Source of the DNA: Pelobates cultripes
Taxonomy: Eukaryota; Chordata; Amphibia; Anura; Pelobatidae
Assembly: GCA_933207985.1 (NCBI GenBank)
Contig: OW240913.1
Location: 325,831,880 to 325,895,879 of the forward strand
Length of the DNA: 64,000 nt
Direction: 5' to 3'
Positions 1-44,323 of this stretch are shown here, piece after piece. The translations under genes and the position numbers were made by a program. Every line of letters starts with the position of its first letter. Positions within the stretch are counted from its first letter, which is position 1. The notes beneath the pieces are model-generated. The model was given only the letters and a program-made list of their open reading frames with translations. It was not told the origin of the DNA and did no database searches.

Positions 1-249
1 TGATTTGTGTCCATTAAAATGAGAAGCATTGCAGACATACTCTGCATGGGTTGCAATCCGCCAATCCAGAGCCTTTTTCATAGAAGCATTAGATGCACTC
101 CCAGTGTCTTGTGTCAGCATACTTTGCATGCTGCCGCCAAAGTAAAATATATTCAGTTTCAACAGCAAGGCTGTTTTTTTTTGTTTTTTTTTAACGGCAT
201 CTGTGTCAGAAAATCACTTCATGCTAATTTTTGTGGTTGGATAGTCCCT

Positions 250-713
250 TTAAAGGGACACTATAGTCACAAAAACTAATTTAGATGAATGAAGCAGTTT
301 TTGTGTATAGGTTATGCCCTTGCAGTTTCACTAAATCACTTTTGTTTCCGTTTATGCAGCCCGAGCCACACCTTCCCACAGCTTGCATGAAAACAAAAAT
401 CGGTTTTATTTTCAATGTGATATTACAAGTTTTTATCTCCTACTCAATAAACTGAACTTTAATCACACACAGGAGGTTCCTGCAGAAATTCTAAATGAAA
501 CAGACTGTGCAATATAGGATGTCTAGACTTTAGATCTCATTTTACAGGAAGATTTTAAGGAAGGCTGTGCACATTACATGCAGGGAGGTGTGGCTTGGAC
601 ATCATAAACAAAGTGATCTAACTCCTAATTAGCAGTGAGACTGAAGGGGCATGATCTATACACTAAAACTGCTTTATTAAGCTAAAGTTTTTGTGACTAT
701 AGTATCCCATTAA
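250..713. mobile_element. T2-like MITE, TTAA-flanked
   Basis: The element starts TTAAAGGGACACTATAGTCAC and ends with the inverse, GTGACTATAGTATCCCATTAA, so it has about 20-bp terminal inverted repeats and a TTAA target site (one mismatch near the right end). It has no coding capacity. The TTAAAGGG start resembles the T2 MITE group described in Xenopus; the assignment is by resemblance only. Relatives occur near 21652 and around the LINE at 54018. Confidence 0.75.
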
Positions 714-837
714 CTTATTTTACATACTTGAAAAGAACATGGTCATCCACAGGCCTCTTAAACATAATTTACAGACTTGTAATTGTCTTTTTGGGCTATT
801 TTGCAATATAAATTCTGCCTACTGACTGTATAATTTT

Positions 838-960
838 ATTTATTTATAAAATATTTTACCAGGATGGATACATTGAGATTTCTCTCGTTTTCAAGTATGT
901 CCTGGGTCTTTGTCCACAAAACATTGCATTGTTACAATAGGATGCAATGTAACAAAAACA
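838..960. repeat. Dispersed repeat fragment
   Basis: This stretch around TTTACCAGGATGGATAC and CATTGAGATTTCTC looks like a dispersed amphibian repeat tail that I recognise by sight, but I cannot name the family. It has no reading frame of note. Confidence 0.35.
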
Positions 961-1435
961 CAATATACAAAAAATACACTTATAATGCCAGTTACACTCA
1001 CTTCAATTGTTTTTCGTGATTAAACGGTTTGTTTCAGTTGAGTGCTGATATTTAAAATCAAATCATCTAAAGTGGAGAAAGCAAGCAAAGTGGCAATACA
1101 TAATCATTTAAAAAATATATATATAAATTTTAAAGAAACACTCCACCATTGGCTGAGAGCGATCAGCTGCTTACTATAAAGCTTCGCTCAGGCAGAGCGC
1201 TTCCTACTCTGTTTGCAATATAGTAGGAATAGGACAGGTTGTGAACAATAATGCTGGAAAAAATTTTCTAAACCCGTACATGGCATTTTGACATAAGCAG
1301 ACATCTGGATAGTCTGTGCCTAAAATTACACCAGTGATGCCAAACTTATGCCAGAAGTACCGTTTAAATGGCAGCACTGGCATGTACCATCTCTTCCATG
1401 GGAACATTGAACATTTGCTCTTTTTATTGCGATAG

Positions 1436-34544
<33,109 letters not shown>

Positions 34545-34706
34545 TGGAAGAAAAGATCTCCTGAGCTCTTTATTTTTAATAGGAATTTAACAAAAGAAAA
34601 TAAAAAAAGATTTTAGGACCCATGCTATGTGTAGTTAAATGTTTTACATCACTGCACTTATTTTTTTTGTGAAAACATCCCAAATAAACGTTAATAAGAG
34701 AAAACA
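34545..34706 (+). other. EPRS1: EPRS1 3' UTR with poly(A) signals
   Basis: Two AATAAA hexamers follow the stop, at 34599-34604 and 34683-34688. The second is followed by a GT-rich stretch (TGTATTTTGTAG) typical of a cleavage-stimulation element, so transcripts probably end near 34705. This is inferred from signals only. Confidence 0.6.
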
Positions 34707-35330
34707 ATATCTCGGTGTATTTTGTAGCTGGATCTGGGAGCTACATTAACTTTGGGTCAAACACTGGACTCCACTAATGGGCACCTGCACCCATTATTAC
34801 ATACGGCAACGGCGGAGGGGTGGGGGGAGCATTGACATTATTAATGGGAACATATCCTTCACAAATCATGTGGATGTCAAGGTTATCATCGCAATCTAAT
34901 ATAGTTGCATAGATTAAAATGTATACTTAATGTGAATATTTAGTTTGGTTGCTTTTGTTTTTTTTCCCCTCACCAAGCGTGGTATATTGAAGCTGACTGG
35001 GTGGCTCCTTGCAAAAGCTTCTCTACTCATGAGCCTCCTCTCTGTCCTATAGATGTGGGATGTTCACATAGGCAGGTGGTGTGGATGTTTGTGCAGCCAC
35101 TGTTATTCTCCATAATTGTAATTATGAGCGTAAAACATTCCAGGATGGATAAAGAATTTTGAGGGGAAAAAAACTTTATACATACAGACATTCAAAATTT
35201 GACAATGTGACAATTTTATGTTGTTTCGCATGGCAGGTACACTTCCAAGCATGCTAGCACCACTCGTCACAGAAATATGGGTTTGTTTGTTTATGTATGT
35301 TTTTTTACATCTTTGTTTTTTGCTCTGTTT
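34707..35330. other. Intergenic, nothing recognised
   Basis: Between the EPRS1 poly(A) region and the Gypsy relic. No exon or element boundary seen. Confidence 0.4.
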
Positions 35331-35339
35331 TGACGGTTC

Positions 35340-35675
35340 ATTCTCTTCTCCAGCGGGAGCAGGGTTTTTCTTCATATCCAAAAAAGTTGATCTACGCCCA
35401 TGTATTGACTACAGTGCGTTGAACAAGAGCACCATAAGAAATGCATACCCTATACCACTCATATCTGAATTATTCGAAATTAAAACTGGCTTGGAAGTGC
35501 ATACAAGCTAATAGGGTTAAAAGAGGGTCATGAATGGAAAACCGTGCTCATTACTAGAAGCGGTCACTATGAATACTTGGTTATGTCGTTTAAGTAATTT
35601 AATACCGCCGCTGTTTTCCAGGACCTCATAAATGATGTCCTAAGAGAACTATTCCTTTGTATTGGTATATCTTGA
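35340..35675 (+). pseudogene. Gypsy reverse transcriptase N-terminal part
   Basis: Shows [32 protein letters not shown] and then, after a frame change, a HYEYLVM segment and AAVFQDLINDV. These are the conserved Gypsy RT blocks before the catalytic YLDD. The sequence breaks at the YLD codons where the insertion at 35677 begins. Confidence 0.8.
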
Positions 35676-35676
35676 T

Positions 35677-36525
35677 GCAGGGCCGGACTGGGAAAAATTT
35701 TGGCACAGGCATTTTTTAATCACAGAGGTCCACTGAAAAGGAGGTGGGGCCAAATAGGGTGCATTTTCTCATCCCCAGTGACAAGCACACCCCATTTCAA
35801 AGTGAATATGTTGTTTCAATGCTCTTCCAGGGCAGACCATGCGCAGAGCCACGCTGAAGAGCTCTAGCATGAGAAAAAGGCCCTGTATTTGTTCTGCACA
35901 AGCAAATTTAATAACATGCTTGTGTTGTGTTTGCTTGAAACTTGTCTCTGGTGGGATACCAGGAGACAAAAAGAGGAAAGAGTACTGTGCATGTGTTTGG
36001 AGCCTGCTTATGGGAATGCGTGTGTGTAGAGTGAGCGGATTGTTGTGTGGTTTTGTGTAATGTGATGAAGAGTGTGTGCATATGGGATGTAGTGTGTGCA
36101 GGGGTTGTAGAGAGTGTGTTTGTGTTTGCTTAAAGGGAATCTAGTATGTATGTCAGGAATGTAGTGTGTGTGTATAGGGGATCTAGTGTGTGTTTGAAGG
36201 ATTCAGACTGTGTATAAGAGAGCAAGTGTGTATATGTGTAGATGATCCAGAGTTGGGTAAGGGATCTAGTGTGTGTAAAAGGTTCTGTAGTCTATATACA
36301 TATATGTTTGGAAGTATAGTGTGTTTGGGGGCTGCTATGTGTATGTGTGAGGGTGTTGTGTATGTTAGGGTGATGTATGTGTTAGGGTGCTCTATAAGGG
36401 TGTGTGTTTGAAGGTATTGGGGGGAGGCAGGTTATTGCCAATATGTATGTATTTATTTTTTTAAATAATAAAATAAAACCGGCATTGTATCCCCCCTCCC
36501 TTCTTACCTTTAGCCTGGGAGGGGG
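35677..36525. mobile_element. hAT-like insertion in Gypsy RT (3' end unresolved)
   Basis: Starts CAGGGCCGGACTGGG, a hAT-type terminus, exactly inside the RT catalytic motif. The following 850 bp are noncoding with a TG-rich segment (36000-36410). Gypsy coding resumes near 36530. No matching terminus or 8-bp duplication was found, and the RT bases missing at the junction point to a deletion. Confidence 0.5.
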
Positions 36526-36699
36526 GGCTGTGCAAGTTAAACAGGTTCTGCAGACTTTGCTTAAAAATGGTCTGTATTGTAAACTTGAGAAATATAATAT
36601 ATTCAATCAGACGGAAGTGCAGTTTCTGGGGTATATCATATCTGCTTCTGGTTTAAAGATGGATCTCATGGATTGAAAGCCATCCAGAGGTTAATCGGG

Positions 36700-37110
36700 T
36701 TTGCGAATTACCATAGATTAATCAAGGGATTTTCTATGGTAATAGCCTCGATAACCAATATGACCTGTAAAGACGTGAAGTCAGGTTTGGCCTAAAGAAG
36801 TCATAGATGCCTTTGAGTGTCTCAATGCCTTGTCTGCCTCAGCCACTATTCTATTGCATCTTGACTCTAATAAACCATTCATATTAGAAGTAGATGCCTC
36901 TGAGACTGGGGTTGGTGCTGTCCTTTCACAGAGAGAGTCACGAAAAACTACTACATCCATGTGGATTCTTCTCCAAAAAACTGCTACAAGCGGGGTAGAA
37001 TTACGAATAGGATACAGAGAATTACTGGCCATCATTTTATCTCCTAAGGAATGGTGACATCTACTAGAAGGTTCTAAAGATCCCCTGATCATTATCACAG
37101 ATCACTAAAA
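36700..37110 (+). pseudogene. Gypsy RNase H remnant
   Basis: Contains KPFILEVDASETGVGAVLSQ (the first RNase H Asp with the typical VDAS context) and YRELLAI, followed by a decayed ITDH segment. A stop at 37055 and frame changes break it. Confidence 0.8.
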
Positions 37111-37299
37111 CCTTGCTTATATAGGGGAAGCTAAGAGAATGTCTTCCAGGCAGACTGTTTTTATCACGTTTTTATTCCATAATAACATACAGACCAGGTA
37201 CACGGAACATTAAGGCCGATGTATTATCTATACAATATAATACAGATGAAGAACAAGAGCAGAAGATTTCTCCTATTATTGATCCTCCTTTTCTCCTCT

Positions 37300-37791
37300 C
37301 CTCCTCTTGGTGTCATAATAGCAGATCAGGCAATAAACATCTGGAAACAGTGTTCATTCCAGTATCCGAAAGAAAGACGATATTAAGTATGTTCCATGAC
37401 CATACGAGTGCTGGGCACCCGGGTATACGCAAAACCTTTTTTGCGGTTACTAGAAAGTTCTGGTGGCCCTCTCTTAGGAACTCTGTAGTGACATATGTCA
37501 ATGCTGTTTCTAAGGTTCCTCACCAACTCAAATGTGGGTTGTTAAAACATCTTCCTGTGCCACATATACCTTGATCCCATCTTGCTATGGATTTAATCGT
37601 CAATCTACCTGTGTCCAAGGGATTTAACACTATTCTAATGGTTGTTGACTGATTCTCTATAATGGCTCATTTCATTTTGCTCAAGAAGTTGCCATCATTC
37701 TATGATCTTGCTTGCATAGTCTCCCAAAAAATATAGAGGTTGCATGGTATTCATCACAATATAGTATCTGACAGAGGTACGCAGTTTGTGT
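37300..37791 (+). pseudogene. Gypsy integrase remnant
   Basis: HDHTSAGHPGIRKTFFAVTR followed by KFWWPSL is the His part of the H2C2 zinc finger. The catalytic core after it is readable only in fragments. The integrase is split by the solo LTR at 37797 and continues at 38338. Confidence 0.75.
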
Positions 37792-37796
37792 CTAGG

Positions 37797-38332
37797 TGTC
37801 ATGTATTCATCCTCACCTTATGGCATTTGCAGTGGAAATAGCCTTCCTAGCAATAATGGAGGTGCCGCTCAGCAGTCCTGCGCCAGTGTACCTGACTTCT
37901 GCAACATGTCGGTGGACGCCGACCGCTGCTGATCCACGCCATATTGTAGCCCCATGTCCACCCACGCTAATGAGGGCGTCGACGTGCACGTGTTGTCATG
38001 CAAAAGACCGGTTACGGCCAATCAGATCAATAGGTGGGTTATTTAAACACATTTTTCTTTTACTCATTGCCCTGTCGTGGTTTACCTTTGCTGGTTATCC
38101 GAGAGTGTGTTCCTGAACTTATTCTTCTGGTTTTACACTTCCCTGATTTCTGGTATCCTTGACTTTTGGCTTTCCCTTATCGTTGTGTCTCATTTTGTAT
38201 CCCTGACCTTGGCAAGTATTCAGACTGTTCTTGGATACGTTAAGTCCGGCCATTCTAATGTGCGGTTAAATGTTATCCTTAGTCCTAGGTGTGATATAGT
38301 TCTGCGTGCTGGATCAACTAGTAATCCTGACA
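37797..38332 (+). mobile_element. Solo LTR, 5-bp TSD CTAGG/CTAAG
   Basis: Starts TGTCATGTATTCATCC and ends GTAATCCTGACA. Flanks are CTAGG (37792-37796) and CTAAG (38333-38337), a 5-bp duplication with one mismatch. Removing it rejoins the Gypsy integrase frame. A TATTTAAAC box at about 38039 may be the LTR's TATA element. Same family as 55085-55580. Confidence 0.87.
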
Positions 38333-38899
38333 CTAAGTTCTGGAGATCTTTTCGTAAAGAGTTGGGTATAGAATTTTTTTTCTTCCTCATACCATCCCCA
38401 AACTAATGGTCTGTGAAACAGGCTAACCAATCCTTAAAGGTGTACATCTGATGTTTTGTCAATAGTGCTCAAAATAATTGGTCTGATATTTTACCCTGAA
38501 TTTTCCAGGAACAATGCTACGCATGACTCCTGGTTTTAGTCCATTCTATGTTAATAATGGTCTTCATCCTACTATTGTGTCATCTCTGTTCTCGGGTACC
38601 TTTATCCTCATCTTGGATGAGCACCTGGCCTATACGAAGGTCCTGGGATGTGGTGCATGCCATCTTAAAGAATGCTGCTTCACTGTACAAACTGCAGGTT
38701 GATAAATGGCGTAGCGCTACGCCTTATTAAGTGGGTGACAGGGTTTGGTTGTCCACACGGTACATTAAACTCAAGGTGCCTTCTATGAAACTCGCCCTTT
38801 CTGTATTGTACCCTTGATTTCCCTGCTAATCTCTGCATTCCTTGTACCTTTCATGTGTCTTTGCTCAAACCTCTGCACTGTTATAGATATTCTGCTCCT

Positions 38900-39110
38900 T
38901 CTATTCCTCCTCTTCTGTTGGTGGTTGCTGGACAGGAGGATTATGAAATCCATTCTACCCTGGATTCTAGGTATTCTTGCAGTATCATGTTAATTGGAAG
39001 GGTTATAGTCCTGAGGAACGTTCCTGGGTTCCCACTGTTGATGTTCATGCTGGTCACCTCATCCGCTTCCATACATTTATCATATTTCATCTATTCTTTG
39101 TGTTTGACTT
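38900..39110 (+). pseudogene. Gypsy integrase C-terminal chromodomain
   Basis: [18 protein letters not shown] and DVHAGHLI match the chromodomain at the end of chromovirus integrases; the WKGY and SWVP motifs are intact. The part before it is in another frame ([14 protein letters not shown]), so one frameshift splits the domain. Confidence 0.8.
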
Positions 39111-39269
39111 AATTTTGTGTGTTGGGCCACAGTCCCATCCTGACAATCAGGAAGAATGGTGGCATTAAAGGGATAGAGATTGGGAACGGAGCATAAGGTG
39201 ACCACTGAATGTTACTGTCCCAAACTTAGAGGTAGCTCAAATGAGATGACAATTACCATTTCGGTGGTG

Positions 39270-41330
39270 AACAATACTTTGGGATCTGGATTAACAATGA
39301 CTCGACTCAACTGTATCAGAAATTTCCTTCCTCTCCTTCGGACTAAATAAGCAGACTTGGTAAGGGGACAAGTTGTATGTATCGTGGTTTGGTCATCTGA
39401 GTGTGGTCAAGATGAATATACTTCCAAGACTCCTTTATCTCATGCAGACCATCCCAATCAGGCTCCAGAAAGCATACTTCAACTCACTAGATCTAGCAGT
39501 TAGGGAGTTTGTATATGAAACTGTATCTCCTTTGTTTGCTGAGGTAAGCTGTTTGCTTCCCCTTGTTCTAATATTACTCCTAAGTTACACATTTATTACA
39601 GGTGATAGACTGGCAGGGCAGCAACTGGTCTATGCATTGGACAGAGCTGGGGAGGGCATACCACTGCAGTGTGGTTGGGAGAAGCTATTGTGTCTAAGCT
39701 ATTCATGGACAGTAGGTGAGAATTCCATCTCTCATCATACCAAGGTTCTATGTTTCCCTTGTCATACAAACCAAACTTCCCTTCAGGGTACTGGACATCT
39801 TAAGCCAAGATCCAGTAGTACAGTTCGCCACTATCAGCTCCCCTGCAAGGATGAACGACTTAAGATCAATAGCGGGGGTCTGGGCACCAATGGTGCATGA
39901 GCTATTAACCCACCACCAGATCAAGAACTATAATAACATCATGATGGAGCAAACACAATTGTAAAGAGAGATTTTGAAATGCATTGTATGAATGACGTGC
40001 TTATAAAGGTTGATCTTGGTTTTATACTGCCATAACTTACCTCCTATCCCTCGATGCTCCGGCGGCATCTTCAAGCTGCAACTGCCCAAACACGCGCATG
40101 CATGAATGCCAGGGGCAGACCGCAACCTTTAAACTCTGATTGCATCACATTTCCCAGGCAATGATAGACGACTGGGAGATGTGCACAATTATTCCATGCT
40201 ACAGGACAACCCTGTGGGTGCAGCTGGAATCCATTTAAAAACATAATTACCTCCCATGGCAGCCCAGACAAGGGACAGCCCCACCAAAAGGGTGTTATGG
40301 AGACTTGTCAAAGTAGGTGTGCTTTCAGTCTGGCACCCTATTTAAGCCTGGAACTGCAGAGTCTTCATTGCTCAGTTCTGTGCTACATCCTGCTGCTATC
40401 TGTGTTACCTGACCTTGGATTGCCATACTGTTACTGAACCATTGCTGTCTGGACTTTGAATCTTGGATTTTCTGACTCTGCCTTTGCCTTGCCATTTTGG
40501 ATATGTTCGCCTTGGACTTTGTTTATTATTTTTGCTAGTATAAGTTCTGCATTTTTGGGTTCCATGCACCATACCCTGACATATACCAGCACCCCTGTGC
40601 AACCACACACCCTAAATTCTCAAAACAATGGGAGAATGATCTGGGTAACAGCTCTTTCAGAAGAACAATGGTTTAAGATTTGCACTATTTAACACTGTTC
40701 CTCTCTAAGCGCATCTATATAGGAAAAGAGCTATAAACTACTCTGTAGGTGGTATCTAACACCTCAACTTTTGCAGAAAATATTTTCAATGGTCTCTGAT
40801 AGATGTTTCAGAAATGAACAGGGTAGAGGTACCTTTCTACACATATGGTGGGAATACCCACATTTCCAACCATTTTGGTCATGGATTCATGAGACAATGG
40901 TATCTGTGGTAGGAAATAGTGTCCTGTTGATTCCAGCAGCTATGCTAATTAGTCACGTTGTGATGCCAGTTTCCAAAATTAATAAAAATCTTTAACACTG
41001 CACTTTTTGAATGCAGCTGATCCCTGCCTTCTGGGAGCAGACTGTTACGCCTGGTCTAGATCAATGAATTGCTAAAATGGAAGAGATTTGAGAGATTGAG
41101 AACATGATGGCTAGCCTATACGGTAGGGTGAAGAAATTCAATGAGATCTGACTCCCATGGCATGATTGGGGGAGGAAGAGAGACAAAATACTTGAACTTA
41201 ATTCATGCAGATCTTTGACGACTTATCAGACTCTTCGTGGGCTTACACGGCCACTATCCGGAGTGTAAAAAAAATCCTTGTGGGAGACCAGAACTACATC
41301 TCTCTCTGTTATCATGGTACTCTTTTGAGC
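39270..41330 (+). pseudogene. L1/Tx1-like LINE ORF2 C-terminal relic
   Basis: SWFGHLSVVKMNILPRLLYL followed by QTIPIRLQKAYFNSL is the conserved segment after the RT of L1-clade elements. After a solo LTR insertion, coding resumes with ALSEEQWFKI, LCRWYLTP and GTFLHIWWEYPHFQPFW, the Cys-poor version of the C-terminal domain. Stops are frequent. Confidence 0.75.
40028..40581 (+). mobile_element. Solo LTR, perfect 5-bp TSD TATAC
   Basis: Starts TGCCATAACTTACC and ends CATACCCTGACA. It is flanked by TATAC at 40023-40027 and 40582-40586. The length is 554 bp. It splits the L1-like relic. A TATTTAAGC box lies at about 40340. It differs from the family at 37797 and 55085 but shares the CCTGACA end. 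Confidence 0.82.
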
Positions 41331-42426
41331 GTTTCCCTGCCAAATCCTAATTGTGCAGGGCAGGCAATTCTTCTATGAACACAAAACCAACAGGGCTATA
41401 CAGTCATATAAAATGGACAGCATTATTTCGTTTTTCTGTTGGACTCCAAGAGGTTCTTTTCAACCTACAGCCTCAAGACAGTTCTAAATCTTTAACCTCA
41501 GATATCTTTTTTATGGTAATTGGAACCCCATAAACCCTCAGCTGGTGGGTAAACTGCAAGCCAGACATTTTACTTCAGATTAGTCAAGTCTTGTAGTCTT
41601 ATCTGAATATGTACATTATGAAGCCATTTTGCCTTAAACCCTTAAAAAAAATTTTTTTTAAATCCAGATACAGTTGTAATCAAACTTATGCAACCCCCAT
41701 TGAAAATCAACAGGCTTTCAGCTGCTTGAAAGGAACAAGTCAAATAAAAGTAATTGAAATAGCTCAACACATGCTTGAAGTGGTTTCTCCAAATTCAACT
41801 GAAAATGCAACTTCTAATGACTTCTCCAGTTTCAACATTATTCTTGCTTCTAAACAGAATCTCTTACAACAGCACAAAAATGCAATATAGGAGTTTTCTC
41901 ATGCACACCTCATGCAACTGATCAAGGGCTTTATTAGTAACACCAGGTGTGCTTGAGCTAGAACACTTGAAATACTTGAACTGGCTAGAGTGTCAATTTG
42001 ACTAAATGTTAGAAATATGGCTCAAAACAATGGTCCATAAAGTTAAGAGAAGAGATCATCACCCTTAACAAACAAGAAACAGAATATATATAAAGAGTCC
42101 AAAGGTACGGAATGTTGCTAGTGACACCATTGGAAGCATCATTCGAAAGTTCACAGTTGAAGGAACAGTGGTTACACTACCTGGACAGGGCAGGAATGGC
42201 TGCAACCAGATTTTGTAGAAAGCAGTTTGTGAAAAACCCTCAAATTACTGCAAAAGACCTGCAGCAAAACTGAGGTTTCAGTAAGCACAGTAAGGAACAT
42301 GCTAAACACAGGTTTCCATGCCAGAACCCCAAGACTTCCAACACTACTGACTCTAAAGCACAAGAAAAGTCATCTCTAATAAGCTCAAAATTATGTAAAT
42401 AAGCCACAGAAGTTTTAGGATTCTGT

Positions 42427-42714
42427 CAGGGACGTACCTAGGGCATGTGGCACCTGGGGCGGGTCCTAGGTTTGGCAAGCCCCGCCCCTGCTTGCGGTTA
42501 GGCTCCGCCCCTAAACGGCTGCAGCTCTGCCCCTTCTTCCTCCCGTGCGGCCAGTTCATCTTGCTGGTCTCCGTGTGAGCTGTGTGACACCCCAGCTGCC
42601 ATGGGGCACAGCTCACACAGCCCCCTCCAGCCCCAAGACCAGGGTCTAGGCACCCCCCTACCAGGTGGCACCCGGGGCAGACCGCCCCCTCCACCCCCCC
42701 TTAGTCCGCCACTG
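42427..42714. mobile_element. hAT MITE with 8-bp TSD GATTCTGT
   Basis: Starts CAGGGACGTACCTAGGG and ends TTAGTCCGCCACTG. It is flanked by perfect GATTCTGT duplications (42419-42426 and 42715-42722). The 288 bp are GC-rich and noncoding. Excising it and one duplication restores the transposase frame around VLWSDE. Confidence 0.93.
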
Positions 42715-42719
42715 GATTC

Positions 42720-43281
42720 TGTACTGTGGAGCGATGAAACAAAACTGGAACTTTTTGGCCCAATGGATCAGCGGTATGTCTGGAGGAAGAAGAATAAACC
42801 ATACGCTGAAAAGAACACTCTGCCTACAGTTCAGCATGGTGGTGGCTCGGTGATGCTCTCAGGCTGCTTTGTATCCTCTGGCACTGGAAATCTGCAGCAT
42901 GTGGAAGGCAAGATGGATTCATTGAAGTATCAGGAAATTCTAGGAGAAAAATTTATGCCGTCTGTGAGGAAGCTGAAGCTTGGGCGTCATTGGACCTTCC
43001 AACAAGACAATGATCCCAAGAATACCTCAAATTCCACCAAGGCTTGGTTGCAGAAGAAGTCCTGGAAAATTCTACAGTGCCCATCACAGTCACCTGACAT
43101 GAACTCCATAGAAAATCTCTGGTGGGATTTGAAGAAAGTGGTTGGAGCACTCAAGAATATTACTGAGCTTCAGGACATTGCTCAGGAGCAATGGGCTGAT
43201 TCATCAGAAACACTGCCAGATGCTAGTGTCTGGCTCTGCATCTTGTTTACAGCAGGTCACAGCAAAAGGGTGCTCTACTAA
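42720..43281 (+). pseudogene. Tc1 transposase catalytic half
   Basis: An open frame with LWSDETKLELFGPMDQRY (first Asp), FQQDNDPKNTS (second Asp) and SPDMNSIENLWWDLKK (Glu), the DD34E triad. MNSIE replaces the usual LNPIE. It ends at 43281 after a diverged C-terminus. The N-terminal DNA-binding half lies before the hAT insertion and has stops. Confidence 0.85.
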
Positions 43282-43563
43282 GCACTAAAGATGCTCGCCA
43301 TGAAGGGGTTGAATAATTTTGAGACTGGAGAAGTCATTATCAGTTGCATTTTCAGTTGAGTTTGGGCAAACCACCTTGATGCATTCTTTGTGTTGAGTTA
43401 TTTTTAATTACTTTTGTTTGATTTATTCAATACAAACAGCTGAAAGTCTGTAAATTTTAACAATAAACCTGGTTTTCAGTCGGGGTTGAATGATTTTGAT
43501 TACAATTTGTATATCTGTATATTGTGTATCTGTTATTTAATCGAATCAGGCTTTTCCCTACCT

Positions 43564-43727
43564 CAATTTAATAAGCTTTCAAAATGATTACATTCTGTTA
43601 GAATACCTTTCCAAATGCTTTAATTAAAACAATTCCCATAGATGTTAAAAGGTGACTTCCGTAGATTAATAATTTGGGAAGTTTTTCTAACAGTGTTGAA
43701 ACATTTGGAAAGCTTATTAAATCAAGG
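43564..43727. repeat. Fold-back repeat
   Basis: Arms with CTCAATTTAATAAGCTTTC and CTGTTAGAATACCTTTCC pair with GGAAAGCTTATTAAATCAAG and GGGAAGTTTTTCTAACAG across a short centre. Probably a MITE; ends not defined. Confidence 0.6.
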
Positions 43728-43899
43728 CCCTGGTTTATGCAGATGTTTTACATAATGGAGAGCAGTTTCATTTATCTCTAACTCTAAACATTGTTTTGTT
43801 GATGTAACTATAAGTTATATCACTATGGCAACAATCACTTTAAATGTGCTAACCACACCTCTTTCTGGATCACCTGTCTAATTAGAATTGTTTTAAATG

Positions 43900-44020
43900 G
43901 AGCATTGCTCACATTTGTAATCAGATAGCTTGAAAAAGACGTATAGTCGAAACGTTGATCCTTATACAAAAGGATATAAGTATACTGCACTGCGCTACAT
44001 CCCTCGAATGGCAAACACAT
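43900..44020. repeat. Dispersed repeat (CGAAACGTTG type)
   Basis: GCTTGAAAAAGACGTATAG followed by TCGAAACGTTGATCC is a common dispersed motif in fish and frog genomes. It is the inverted counterpart of the segment at 31310. It lies about 350 bp before the transporter exon. Confidence 0.5.
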
Positions 44021-44254
44021 TTAACCGTGATATTTCCTCATTATCTTTGTCTTCATTTAACTCTTCTACTTTTACCCAGATAATTCCTGCTTTTTTGAGT
44101 ATGGAGTTACAAACCTTTCCTTGTGCTGAACCGTGTCCCATGTAATAAGCTCTCACTTAATGACACTGTTAACCCCTTAAGTTAAAAAAATGTTTTTATT
44201 ATTTTATTGCATCATAAAAAGATTCCTTAAGGTGATGTGCCCTGATTGTCAAAA

Positions 44255-44262
44255 CATAAAAG
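44255..44262 (+). promoter_or_regulatory. TATA-like box before SLC30A10-like exon
   Basis: CATAAAAG lies about 69 bp before the ATG at 44324, at a spacing that would give a short 5' UTR. It is only a candidate. Confidence 0.25.
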
Positions 44263-44323
44263 GGAACTGAGAGTTCTTCAGGCACTGCAGACAGAGCAGG
44301 GAAGTTGACAGAGCAGTGCGACA

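Larger units (their letters stand above)
1..1435. other. EPRS1 intron (partial) at window edge
   Basis: No coding exon was found here. The exon that should precede the first visible EPRS1 exon is not in this stretch, so the intron continues off the left edge. It contains one MITE and one dispersed repeat, listed separately. The rest is AT-rich sequence that I do not recognise. Confidence 0.6.
35331..39170 (+). mobile_element. Ty3/Gypsy retrotransposon relic (chromodomain type)
   Basis: A broken pol region in correct order: RT start (35340-35600), RT connection (36530-36680), RNase H (36830-37090), H2C2 integrase finger (37350-37500), integrase core remnants, and a C-terminal chromodomain (38977-39080). 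It is interrupted by a hAT-like insertion at 35677 and a solo LTR at 37797, and carries many stops. The chromodomain indicates a chromovirus-type element. Its own LTRs were not identified. Confidence 0.8.
41671..43509 (+). mobile_element. Tc1-type transposon, interrupted by hAT MITE
   Basis: TA-flanked. Left end CAGTTGTAATCAAACTTATG and right end, read in reverse, CAAATTGTAATCAAAATCAT are imperfect terminal inverted repeats. The transposase is split by a 288-bp hAT MITE and carries stops in the HTH half. The 3' half (42720-43281) keeps all catalytic blocks. Confidence 0.88.

Noticed and set aside
1..1435. Search for the exon preceding the first visible EPRS1 exon
   Set aside because: No sequence encoding the expected preceding ProRS segment was found, so the intron extends beyond the left edge.
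35677..36525. Short TG-rich frames within the Gypsy relic
   Set aside because: Simple-sequence artefacts of the inserted element.
42353..42694. 113-codon minus-strand frame
   Set aside because: It runs through the GC-rich hAT MITE and into Tc1 sequence; no family match.
42601..42720. Proline-rich N-terminal extension of the transposase frame ending at 43281
   Set aside because: The first 40 or so codons are hAT MITE sequence that happens to be in frame with the Tc1 transposase. Not a real fusion gene.
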